Part shown: piece after piece, positions 17,915-25,887 of the stretch
Layout: every line of letters begins with the position of its first letter
Numbering within the stretch: position 1 is the stretch's first letter
NCBI RefSeq assembly: GCF_904846625.1
Contig: NZ_CAJHBL010000001.1
Span: 434,001-498,000, forward strand
Source: Psychrobacter sp. JCM 18900
GTDB lineage: Bacteria > Pseudomonadota > Gammaproteobacteria > Pseudomonadales > Moraxellaceae
Length of the DNA: 64,000 nt
Direction of reading: 5' to 3'
Program-made: the position numbers and the translations under genes
Notes under the pieces: generated by a model
The model's database searches: none
The model's input: only the letters and a program-made list of their open reading frames with translations
What the model was told of the DNA's origin: nothing

Positions 17915-17943
17915 AAAAAAGGCCTGCGATTAAGCAGACCTTT
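17915..17943 (-). terminator. Intrinsic terminator after the Gp2-like gene
   Basis: Stem AAAGG-CTGC / GCAG-CCTTT with one mismatch, followed on the minus strand by TTTTTTATGCG. It precedes the zinc-ribbon gene by about 27 bases. Confidence 0.75.
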
Positions 17944-17966
17944 AATTAGGATAGATTGGGGTTAAA

Positions 17967-17994
17967 CAGTCAGGAGAGCGATGCTTCCTGACTG
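17967..17994. repeat. Inverted repeat CAGTCAGGA / TCCTGACTG
   Basis: Two perfect 9-base arms with a 10-base loop between the Gp2-like gene and its terminator. CAGTCAGG also occurs in the motif upstream of alpA (13,352-13,359), and GTCAGG upstream of the Gp2-like gene. Confidence 0.55.
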
Positions 17995-18022
17995 ATCTCA
18001 TAGAAATACTATATATCTGAGA

Positions 18023-18937
18023 TTATTTTGATATAGGCGGTAGGCCTCTACGCTTTTTTGTACGATAAATACCATGACCAAAAGTACGCATGTTCGGTAA
18101 CGCTAGTTTGAGTTGCTGCTCATTTTTGCTTGGCTCAGTTAAGTACAAAGCTGCGCATAGTGCGTTTTCTACTTCTTGTGGATTATTTTGATGGATCATG
18201 CCAATACCTAGTTTGCCATGTTGCTTATACTGCTGCTTACGTTCTTTATCGTGGTAGCTATAGTACTCGCCTAAGCCTCCAGTAATCATTTTCCATTTCT
18301 CACCGACATCTTTAGCAATATACCAATCATTGTCCCTTTTCGAGCCATCGTACATAAGCAGTAAATGACAGTGTAATCCACCGTTCATTCCTCCTTGTTC
18401 AATTGCCCAAGCATTGCCTTGTAAATGCTTAAAACAAGTTTTTTTATTACCGATAAGCTCCCGTAGTTTACTCATGTGTTCATCAAAGTCTTCGATAGAT
18501 ACATGATGGCTCGTCTGCTGTGCATATTTTAAATCGATACGTACAAAGAGCAGCCTTGAATAGTGATTGGTCAGGCTGTTTACATAGTGCTCTAATCGTC
18601 TCTTGTTTTGAGATTCCTGATAGCTGAACGTAATACGTTCACGCTCAATATCATTTTTATAGCAAGACAATGTAGCGATAAATCGCTGGGTTTTCTCATG
18701 ATTCCAAATAACGTTTTCTGGATAGTCATCTCCAACAATAGCATTGGTGCTATAAATAAATGCGACTACCGGCTGTGAGTAAAATAGCTCAGTATTTAAG
18801 TGTGTCATGAACGGGTAATACAACCCGTTCAGTTTGTTTATGGTGTCGTTAAAATTAATGGTGTTCGCTAGTATGTCTGCAACTAAACTGTGAACGTTTG
18901 CAGCAATTAGCGGTTGATTTAGGTGCGAGTAAGACAT
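18023..18937 (-). CDS. Inovirus Gp2 / YfjJ-YagK family protein, possible HUH-type replication initiator
   Basis: 304 residues. The family is found in filamentous phages, satellites and genomic islands and is thought to be Rep-like. The central part has GGLHCHLLLMYDG, an H-x-H flanked by hydrophobics like the metal-binding HUH motif, preceded by LLFVRIDLKYA (an early conserved strand). A later ALYLTEP may supply the tyrosine, although the usual Y-x-x-K lysine is replaced by Glu. The C-terminus MRTFGHGIYRTKKRRGLPPI is basic and family-typical. The ribosome site AGGA is eight bases upstream. A motif shared with alpA lies directly 5' (18,963-18,990), and a long intergenic region follows that could hold an origin. 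Confidence 0.78.
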   Translation of the reverse strand: MSYSHLNQPLIAANVHSLVADILANTINFNDTINKLNGLYYPFMTHLNTELFYSQPVVAFIYSTNAIVGDDYPENVIWNHEKTQRFIATLSCYKNDIERERITFSYQESQNKRRLEHYVNSLTNHYSRLLFVRIDLKYAQQTSHHVSIEDFDEHMSKLRELIGNKKTCFKHLQGNAWAIEQGGMNGGLHCHLLLMYDGSKRDNDWYIAKDVGEKWKMITGGLGEYYSYHDKERKQQYKQHGKLGIGMIHQNNPQEVENALCAALYLTEPSKNEQQLKLALPNMRTFGHGIYRTKKRRGLPPISK

Positions 18938-18962
18938 GATTGTGATCCTATGGAATTTAGTT

Positions 18963-18990
18963 TCATAGGGTCAGGTCAGTCCATATTTTT
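18963..18990 (-). promoter_or_regulatory. Shared upstream motif, Gp2-like gene copy
   Basis: Plus-strand TCATAGGGTCAGGTCAGTCC followed by ATATTTTT. Same order of blocks as at 13,347-13,375 upstream of alpA. It sits 25 bases before the Gp2-like gene start. Confidence 0.5.
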
Positions 18991-19554
18991 ATAATTTTAC
19001 TCGCTGAGAGTTGAGCTCTCAGCTCTCGAATCGGTAGCTGCTGTATTTAAATAATAATATATATAACCCACTAAACACGAGCTGCCGTAGTGCAGCTATT
19101 TTCCAACTAACATTAGAGAATGACGTAATAAGCATTTGAAAGTCACCATGTGCTACAGGCAAATAGTTAGAATGGAGTTAGCTAAACGATAATATTAAAT
19201 CAGCTGAACAATATTCTGCTGTAATAGCGCAGAAACAGATAGGGATCACGAATTTGTAAAACTATCTATTCTGACTTAAAATTAGGGTTGATAAGCATAT
19301 TTTCGCTATTCAACTAGCACTTTCGATTAAGACTACTCGTTATTATATCTAGCAAATTCTAACTCTATAGCTGCTTAGCTTCATCTACGCTAATTTAGTA
19401 TAGACTGGCAATATCCATCGTTGTAGCTAACTACCGCATCGTTTAATACGCAACAAAGATATAGATTTTAATTATAAGCTGGTATATATTACTAATAGAC
19501 GATGTATACTGCCTAATTATAAGGCCCGTATAGATTTATTGCCAGAAATAAACT
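18991..19554. other. Gene-free 560-base region beside the Rep-like gene
   Basis: No open frame of note. Contains short hairpins (GAGAG-TTGAG-CTCTC near 19,009; GAGCTGC ... GCAGCT near 19,079-19,098) and many TA-rich segments. A replication or transfer origin is possible given the neighbouring Rep-like gene, but nothing here proves it. Confidence 0.3.
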
Positions 19555-19609
19555 AGAAAAAATATAGTATAAAACGTAATATAAACTAGGTTTTATACTA
19601 TATTTTTCT
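19555..19609. promoter_or_regulatory. 20-bp inverted repeat directly upstream of the orphan gene
   Basis: Left arm 19,555-19,575 and right arm 19,590-19,609 are perfect complements over 20 bases (core ATATAGTATAAAAC) apart from one extra A, around a 14-base loop. It ends 26 bases before the GTG start at 19,636. It overlaps the probable promoter zone, so it may be an autoregulatory operator or a leader hairpin. Confidence 0.55.
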
Positions 19610-19635
19610 ATCATCTTTTATGAGGAAATGACACG

Positions 19636-20709
19636 GTGGACGGACAATTAACTAGGCTGCCTGACAATCAGAACTATCCATTTGATCAAGCGTCAATGCT
19701 GTACAGTCAATCCCAATTCTTGAAATTAATGACAGATGAACACATCAAAGATATAAAGTCTGGAAGGAGGCGTATTGAGGATTTTTATAAGGCTTTGCAA
19801 AAACTGAGTATTGCGGATGCAAGATCCCTACTGTATATAGACAATATATTATCAGGCAAAAGTTTAGAAAATATAATTTATGATGATGATGATTATAAAA
19901 ACTTACTCATCAATCAGCTAAAAAACTGTCATGCGCCTATAGAGAGATATAATTTTCTAATTGACTACAAAGCTAAAACTATCTTGCCAGAGAGTTATCT
20001 TGGGTGGTTTAAAAACGACTTACGGTGCTCAATTTTTTTAATGAGCTTGATTCAAAACTTGGTAAACAACGAAGCTTATAAAGGGAGAAAAGAGCTAACT
20101 ACTGGAACAACTAATTTCTTAAGATACCATATTTCAGTTTTTAATCATCATGCATCTGACTTTGGTTATAAAGAAAAGATATTTGAAGATGGTGACTGGA
20201 AAGTTACAGTTTTGCGCTCGATCAAAGCAACATACTTAAGGGGTCGTACTGAGAACAAAGAACTAAAATGGCTTGATGTTTCTAACCATGAACAGATCGA
20301 GTGGGCGTATGATTATCTTGAAAAGAATAAACATACTATTCTCAAAGGTGTGTTTTTTCCTGAGACCATTGAGGAAAAATACGAGCTTATATTAGCCAGT
20401 TTAGATAGGCTTTCTAATATTGAAAGTGACGATATTGGAACTGAAAAGAATAAGGGTTACTCTCCCCGAAGCTATGTTTTATTTAGTATTAAGAAGGCAT
20501 GGGATGGGCAAAAGCAATATGATTCTAAGAGCAAAAAAAACGATGGTATTATAAAAATATATAAGAAAAATCAGGCTAAGTTAGACAAACTTATAGCCTT
20601 TAGTGGCTTTACAGCTCAGAAAATGATAAACAATGCTATCGAACAAATATATGACCAGCTTATTAAAGATGATACTGAAGCAGTGGATCAGGACGATGCT
20701 TCAGATTAA
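19636..20709 (+). CDS. Orphan hypothetical protein in accessory region
   Basis: Not recognised. 357 residues from a GTG preceded by GAGG about ten bases upstream. No signal peptide or membrane segment; it is rich in Lys, Asp, Asn and Ile with an acidic C-terminal tail (DDTEAVDQDDASD). A segment near the N-terminus (DDDDYKNLLINQLKN) is acidic; the middle contains GRKELTTGTTNFLRYHISVF, and a later basic region reads RSYVLFSIKKAWDGQKQY. It could be a soluble nucleic-acid-related or defence protein, but no catalytic motif is visible. It is the only plus-strand gene between the Gp2-like gene and the pilus operon, stands alone, and has a strong inverted repeat upstream. Low GC suggests transfer. 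Confidence 0.7.
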   Translation: MDGQLTRLPDNQNYPFDQASMLYSQSQFLKLMTDEHIKDIKSGRRRIEDFYKALQKLSIADARSLLYIDNILSGKSLENIIYDDDDYKNLLINQLKNCHAPIERYNFLIDYKAKTILPESYLGWFKNDLRCSIFLMSLIQNLVNNEAYKGRKELTTGTTNFLRYHISVFNHHASDFGYKEKIFEDGDWKVTVLRSIKATYLRGRTENKELKWLDVSNHEQIEWAYDYLEKNKHTILKGVFFPETIEEKYELILASLDRLSNIESDDIGTEKNKGYSPRSYVLFSIKKAWDGQKQYDSKSKKNDGIIKIYKKNQAKLDKLIAFSGFTAQKMINNAIEQIYDQLIKDDTEAVDQDDASD

Positions 20710-20914
20710 CCTCATCCTTATTGCAAGTCTATCAATAGCTTCTGCCTTATCATATTACGTTCATAGCTTGTGTTATACTAAAACCTGCTTAAGCGATAAT
20801 ATTTAGTTACTATTGAATTACAAAATTGAAAACCAAACCTCAAGTATACTCATGAGTGTACTCAATTATATTAGTAAATATTTAACCATATATATCAAAT
20901 ACTTACAACCCTAA
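20710..20914. other. Gene-free stretch
   Basis: AT-rich sequence without a supportable gene; leads into the tRNA-like fragment. Confidence 0.4.
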
Positions 20915-20938
20915 TACCGTTCCGGCTCCGGGTACCAT
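20915..20938 (+). repeat. tRNA-Leu-like 3' end fragment, candidate attachment site scar
   Basis: TACCG-TTCCGGCTCCGGGTACCATT resembles the T-arm end and acceptor stem plus CCA of a bacterial tRNA-Leu (normally TACCGGTTCGACTCCGG then TTCCGGGCACCA). No tRNA body precedes it. Such 3' ends mark the distal attachment site of integrated islands. The identification is inference. Confidence 0.35.
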
Positions 20939-20970
20939 TACATAGTCCTATACTATCTTATAGAACAGCT

Positions 20971-20994
20971 AAAGCCCCTGATATCAGGGGCTTT
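20971..20994. terminator. Palindromic terminator-like hairpin
   Basis: Perfect palindrome AAAGCCCCTGAT / ATCAGGGGCTTT, 32 bases after the tRNA-like fragment, a position typical of a tRNA terminator. T-run is short. Confidence 0.6.
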
Positions 20995-21165
20995 GTTGTA
21001 TCTGAAATATAGATAAATAAGAGTGACTAGTCTAGACTCAAAATATAGCATTAAGCTTTCTTTAGCTAGCTAGCTAATACGAATAGTATCATCCACATTT
21101 ACCAAATATCATAATACGACTAGTTAAATTCAGCCGATATCATATATAGAACAATTAAACCTTAT

Positions 21166-21211
21166 AAAAAAGATAGCCGTATTACTTTTAAGTAATACGG
21201 CTATCTTTTTT
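21166..21211. terminator. Strong bidirectional terminator beside the alpA relic
   Basis: 22-bp perfect stem with arms 21,166-21,187 and 21,190-21,211 (core GATAGCCGTATTACTT), with six A before and six T after. It lies 35 bases downstream of the decayed alpA, in the same relation as the terminator next to the intact alpA. Confidence 0.8.
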
Positions 21212-21245
21212 GCTCAGCTTAGCTTATCTCGATCTAAATACTAAA

Positions 21246-21403
21246 CCTATCTTCTAATTCACTCCACACTACCCTCACCTTCGTAAACTGTACTTTCTTA
21301 AGGAAAACTGGCTCGCTACGATCTGAATTTCCATTAATTATTTTATAAATTGCCCAGCGACTAAGATGAGTATGAGAGTTATTACCCTTAATATTTAACA
21401 TCT
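21246..21403 (-). pseudogene. Decayed second copy of the AlpA-family regulator
   Basis: Minus-strand translation gives HLSRWAIYKIINGNSDRSEP then VFLKKVQFTKVRVVW, closely parallel to the intact protein at 13,059-13,310 (GLSRSTIYEMVNEKSDRYDP, TFPKKVQLTQVRVVW). The N-terminal part lacks a usable start, and the C-terminal W-I-N end is altered. It is a relic of a second, related island or of a duplication. Confidence 0.75.
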
Positions 21404-22095
21404 ACAAAATATGATTGAGATACAGACAGACTATGTTCTATTGACTCAAGTTTTTCACAATTATCTATTTTGTAAGTTAATAAAGTGTTCCATCTTCTAC
21501 AGTTACTACATCCCATGTTCTTATCGCTCCCCATACACTCTAACTATTGGCCCTAGTAGCAGTTATAAAAAGTGCTAAATAAATAGTTATTTTTCTAGGT
21601 CAGCTATATACCTTAACTTCTTTGATAAAACATTGTTATCTTTTCCTGAAGATTTGTTCTAAACCAATCGCACTATGCATTGTGTAAAACTCTTTATTGA
21701 CTGCTATTAATATTTATCGTTTTCAACTGTTAAGAATATCTAGCCAACTAGCACTCATTTAGATACAACTAAAATCTATATGCAGGTACTAGGATGTAAT
21801 ATAGAAATTTTGTTTGTAATTACGATAATTCTAAAGGATGAGTTTAGATAAAATTAAGTAAGGTCAGTACGAAGGTGAAATTAGTTGCATATTGGTAAAA
21901 TCCGATAAATTATAATGTTAATCAAACATTTAACGTGCATTATTATGACAATTGTATTACAATGCGATTACAAAAAATGACAGGTGGTATATATTTAGAG
22001 ATAAACGGTTTATATTTTTATTGGCTATTGTTGAGTAAGTTCCTATAAAAACCTAACTTTAGTAAATTGTGAAGGCTTATAACTTCCAATAATTT
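21404..22095. other. Gene-free stretch upstream of the pilus operon
   Basis: About 690 bases with no supportable gene; should contain the pilus operon promoter, but no clear -35/-10 pair was singled out. Confidence 0.4.
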
Positions 22096-22179
22096 ATGAA
22101 ATATAAGCTATATATCTATTTGGTATCACCCCTAACTTATCGAAATACTAAAAGCGCTTATATTTTCTGGAGAATTACC

Positions 22180-22713
22180 ATGACATTTAACAAACAACTA
22201 CTTACCGCTGCGTTTCTCACTGTTGGTGGCTTCGCAGCTATCTCTAGTGCAAATGCTGCAGGCAGCAAAACTGGTTCATTTCAAGTGGGCATGACCGTTA
22301 TATCAGCTTGTACATTAGAAACTAGTGAAAATCAGAATATTAATTTTGGAGAAGTAGCAGGCAATGCTGCAGCCACTGATAACCAGACTTCTACGACTGC
22401 GCTATCTGTCATGTGTTCTGAAGGTGCGCCTTATGTGATCAACTTGACACCAACGAGTACAAACAGTACTGATGGTACTGGCACTATGGCTGGTCCAGGA
22501 TCAGACACAATTGCTTATAGTCTGTATTCAGACGAAAGCTCTACTCCTTGGGGCAATACGAGTACCCTAGAACTTGCTGGAAATGGAGTAAGCAGCACCG
22601 GAGCAGGTGCAACTGTAGTGAAATCACATCCTGTCTATGCCTCTGTAGACGGCCCCACTGATGTCCAAGTAGGCACTTACTCTGATACAGTTAACGTGTC
22701 AGTACTTTATTAA
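22180..22713 (+). CDS. Spore coat U domain (Csu-type) major pilin
   Basis: Secreted pilin subunit of an archaic chaperone-usher pilus. Starting at 22,180 gives 177 residues with a clean signal peptide (FNKQLLTAAFLTVGGFAA ... SANA). The upstream in-frame start at 22,096 has no ribosome site, while this ATG is preceded by GGAG at good spacing. The mature protein has the SCPU fold features: an early Cys (ISACTLE), the INFGEV strand, a second Cys (VMCSEGAPYVINL) and the C-terminal donor-accepting end YSDTVNVSVLY. First gene of a four-gene operon with six bases to the chaperone. Biofilm and surface adhesion is the role of Csu pili in Acinetobacter (family knowledge). Confidence 0.9.
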   Translation: MTFNKQLLTAAFLTVGGFAAISSANAAGSKTGSFQVGMTVISACTLETSENQNINFGEVAGNAAATDNQTSTTALSVMCSEGAPYVINLTPTSTNSTDGTGTMAGPGSDTIAYSLYSDESSTPWGNTSTLELAGNGVSSTGAGATVVKSHPVYASVDGPTDVQVGTYSDTVNVSVLY

Positions 22714-22718
22714 ACGCT

Positions 22719-23492
22719 ATGAAAAATTTTCCATTACGTTTTGTAATGAATTTGACAAAACATGTTTTGATATTAGGCTCACTGCTACTCGGTTCACTAG
22801 GAGTGATGGCGAGTGGCCTTCAGGTCTCTCCCATCTCGTTGAGCCTACAAGCTCGCGAGACTGCTAATGGTCTGACCCTTAGTAATTCCGGTAACAATAT
22901 AGTACATGCGCAAGTACGCGTGTATCAATGGTTACAGGATGAACAAGGCGATCAGCTTACTCCCTCTCGAGGACTATTGGCCAGTCCACCGATGCTTGAG
23001 CTGAAACCGGGTGAAAAACAACTTATTCGAATCATTCGTGCGAAAGCACCACCGCAAGGTACAAATGCTGTGGAGGCCGCTTATCGTATTTTGGTTAATG
23101 AACTGCCAATCAAGTCTGCCAACCAAACGACAGGCTTGCAATTTGCGCTAAGCTATTCACTCCCCGTCTTTGTCCAGCCGATAGGGGTTACTCAAACCAG
23201 TCCACAGTTGCAGTGGAGTACACATCTGCAACCAGATGGCAAAGCGATAAAACTCCGCGTCAGCAACAGTGGCAATGGTCATGCCCAACTGGCTGGACTC
23301 AGCTTTGTGGATACAGCCGGTAATAGTACGGTGATCAATCCAGGGCTGCTAGGGTATGTCTTACCTGATGCAACTATGAACTGGACACTGAAAATACCGC
23401 CCTCTGCCCTGGCGGCAGGCGGTAAATTCAAGGTTATGATGAATGGCACTCAGACGACACCAAACGTCACGATGGACACATCTATTCGCTAA
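22719..23492 (+). CDS. Csu-type periplasmic pilus chaperone
   Basis: PapD-superfamily chaperone, 257 residues, stabilising pilin subunits in the periplasm and delivering them to the usher. Signal peptide in the first about 31 residues; a Met at residue 10 (MNLTKHVLIL) is an alternative start. The mature protein begins SGLQVSPISLSLQARE, the conserved first strand, then has LKPGEKQLIRIIRAKAPP, the subunit-binding Arg/Lys region, and the second Ig-like domain from about residue 150. It starts six bases after the pilin stop, and its 3' end overlaps the usher start by 50 bases. Confidence 0.9.
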   Translation: MKNFPLRFVMNLTKHVLILGSLLLGSLGVMASGLQVSPISLSLQARETANGLTLSNSGNNIVHAQVRVYQWLQDEQGDQLTPSRGLLASPPMLELKPGEKQLIRIIRAKAPPQGTNAVEAAYRILVNELPIKSANQTTGLQFALSYSLPVFVQPIGVTQTSPQLQWSTHLQPDGKAIKLRVSNSGNGHAQLAGLSFVDTAGNSTVINPGLLGYVLPDATMNWTLKIPPSALAAGGKFKVMMNGTQTTPNVTMDTSIR

Positions 23493-25887
23493 AGCAGTTT
23501 TTCTACAGTGCGTGGCAGTATCAGCCAGTCACGCCGTAGACCTAAATGATGTTGCTATAAGCATTGACGAAAACGAACTTACCCAACTCAACTTAGACAG
23601 CTACAACTCTGGCGACGATGAATTTGGGTTAGATCTATATCTAGACGTTACTCTAAATGGTGCTAGTGCAGGCTTAACTCATTTCTATTATCGTGATGAT
23701 CAACTCTGGGCTAGTAAGACCATTCTACAACAGCTTGGCTTTATAGTACCTGCCGATACGACTGACGCCATACTCCTAAATAGCTTACTTGATCTCAATA
23801 TTGATTATGATGCTCGGCAGCAATCCTTGCGACTTATCGCGCCTCTAAGTATGCTCAATTTAGACACCACTGTCCGTAACACGCGTGCCAACAAGCGCCC
23901 TCAGCCCACATCATCTTCTGGCATGTTGCTAAACTATAATATTTACGGTACCCAAACTCAAAATAGCGCGAGAAATTTAAGCGTTTATACTGAACTGCGC
24001 GCGTTTAATACGCTTGGTGTACTCAGCTCTACTGCTTTGACTAACGCGAATAGTTATACTCATAGCAATGACTGGGATAGTCGTAGCGTACGTCTGGATA
24101 CTAGCTGGAGTCAGTCATTTCCAGATAAGCTAATTACGGTTCGTGCAGGCGATATTCTCACGGGTGCGTTGTCATGGACACGACCTACGCGCTTGGGTGG
24201 TCTACAAATTGGTACCAACTTCTCCCTTCAACCTTATAGATCAACTACACCATTGCCTTCATTTTTTGGCACAGCCACCCTACCCTCAGCGGTAGAGCTT
24301 TATGTCAATGGTCTCAAACAATACAGTGGTGATGTACCTGCTGGACCATTCGAGCTTGATACAGCTCCAAGCTTTAGTGGGGCAGGCACTGCCCAACTGG
24401 TCATAACCGATGTATTAGGGCAAAGCACGACGCTTAATTTTTCTTTATATGATGCGCATCGGTTACTACAGCCCGGCCTGTCTGACTGGTCCATAGAACT
24501 TGGCGCAGTGCGAGAAAACTATGGCATTGACTCTTTTGATTATGGTAGCAATATTGCTGCTAGTGGAACGTGGCGTTATGGCATGAATGACCGCTTTACC
24601 GCAGAAGCTCATGCTGAAGTCACCAATGGCCTGAGTAATGCGGGTTTTGGTGGCACGTTGCTGCTTGGTAGATCAGGCGGTATATTATTCGCCTCATTAG
24701 CAGGTAGCGAGAGCCAAGGTCAAGATGGCATACAATACAGTACAAACTACTCATGGAATAACAGTCGCTTCAATATTGGTATCAATGCCATGGGTACTAT
24801 TGACGATTACCGCGATGTAGGCACACAATACGGCTCTGCCACTGCTCGTCGAAGTGAGCAAGTCTCAACTGGTTATAGTACAAAGTCTTTAGGCCGTTTT
24901 GGTGTGAGTTATAATCAGGTAGCGCAGGCTGAGCATGAGACCACACAATTTGCTAGCGCCTACTGGTCTAAATCCTTTGGTCGCAGATTAAGCTTAAGCG
25001 CCAACTACAATCATGATATTAATGACTCCGCTAATAACAGCGCCTCTCTTAGCGCATCCTTATCACTGAATCGCAATATTTCGCTGAGCAACAGTGTACA
25101 GCACACCGATAATAGCACCGTTTTCTCATCTGATGTTTCGCGACCTGCTTCGAATGCAGGTGGTATTGGGTGGCGGGCGCAAGCACGTCATAGCCTAGAA
25201 GGTAGTACGGATAGAGAGGATGACACTAGCGGTCTTGCCGAGCTGAATTACCTTGGGCGCTACGGTCAAGCACGAGCGGGTATCAGTAGCAACAATGGTG
25301 ACTACGCAAGCTATGCAAGTGCTACAGGCGCCGTAGTTGCGATGGGCGGTGGCTTGTTTGCTGCTCGACAGATAAACAGTGGCTTTGCCGTAGTTTCTAC
25401 AAATGGTATCGCCGATATACCTGTCTCTTTACAGAACAGTCCCATCGGCACGACCAATAGTAAAGGTCTATTGTTGGTAACACCATTGAATGCCTATCAA
25501 GAAAATAAGATTGGCATTGACCCTATGCAACTGCCAGCAGACCTGCGTATTGACAAAGTAGACACAAATGCCACACCGACCGAGCTTGCCGGTATTCTTG
25601 TCGGTTTTGATATCACGCCAGTACGTTCGGCGTCAGTTATCCTAACAGATAGTAATAAACAACCGCTACCGCTTGGCAGTCAAGTACATCAGCTTAGTAA
25701 TAAGGAAGTGCCATCGACCATCATTGGCTTTGATGGTGAGGTATATCTCGACACGCTTGATGAACACAATACGCTTGAGGTAACTACCCCCTCGGGTGAT
25801 GTTTGCACGGTTAGCTTTGATTATTCCAAGCAGGGTGATGAGACTCCACTCATCGGCCCCCTCATTTGTCAAAAGGTACAACCATGA
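23443..25887 (+). CDS. Fimbrial outer-membrane usher, Csu type
   Basis: Usher (814 residues) forming the outer-membrane pore for pilus secretion. A signal peptide lies near residues 10-31 (FAKAVFLQCVAVSASHA). The N-terminal periplasmic domain is followed by a long beta-barrel region with alternating Asn/Ser-rich strands. The plug-like segment PLPSFFGTATLPSAVELYVN is visible around residue 285. The C-terminal Ig-like domains end in SFDYSKQGDETPLIGPLICQ. The start lies inside the chaperone gene with no better in-frame Met, so translational coupling is likely. The stop overlaps the start of the tip-adhesin gene (ATGA). Confidence 0.9.
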   Translation: MALRRHQTSRWTHLFAKAVFLQCVAVSASHAVDLNDVAISIDENELTQLNLDSYNSGDDEFGLDLYLDVTLNGASAGLTHFYYRDDQLWASKTILQQLGFIVPADTTDAILLNSLLDLNIDYDARQQSLRLIAPLSMLNLDTTVRNTRANKRPQPTSSSGMLLNYNIYGTQTQNSARNLSVYTELRAFNTLGVLSSTALTNANSYTHSNDWDSRSVRLDTSWSQSFPDKLITVRAGDILTGALSWTRPTRLGGLQIGTNFSLQPYRSTTPLPSFFGTATLPSAVELYVNGLKQYSGDVPAGPFELDTAPSFSGAGTAQLVITDVLGQSTTLNFSLYDAHRLLQPGLSDWSIELGAVRENYGIDSFDYGSNIAASGTWRYGMNDRFTAEAHAEVTNGLSNAGFGGTLLLGRSGGILFASLAGSESQGQDGIQYSTNYSWNNSRFNIGINAMGTIDDYRDVGTQYGSATARRSEQVSTGYSTKSLGRFGVSYNQVAQAEHETTQFASAYWSKSFGRRLSLSANYNHDINDSANNSASLSASLSLNRNISLSNSVQHTDNSTVFSSDVSRPASNAGGIGWRAQARHSLEGSTDREDDTSGLAELNYLGRYGQARAGISSNNGDYASYASATGAVVAMGGGLFAARQINSGFAVVSTNGIADIPVSLQNSPIGTTNSKGLLLVTPLNAYQENKIGIDPMQLPADLRIDKVDTNATPTELAGILVGFDITPVRSASVILTDSNKQPLPLGSQVHQLSNKEVPSTIIGFDGEVYLDTLDEHNTLEVTTPSGDVCTVSFDYSKQGDETPLIGPLICQKVQP

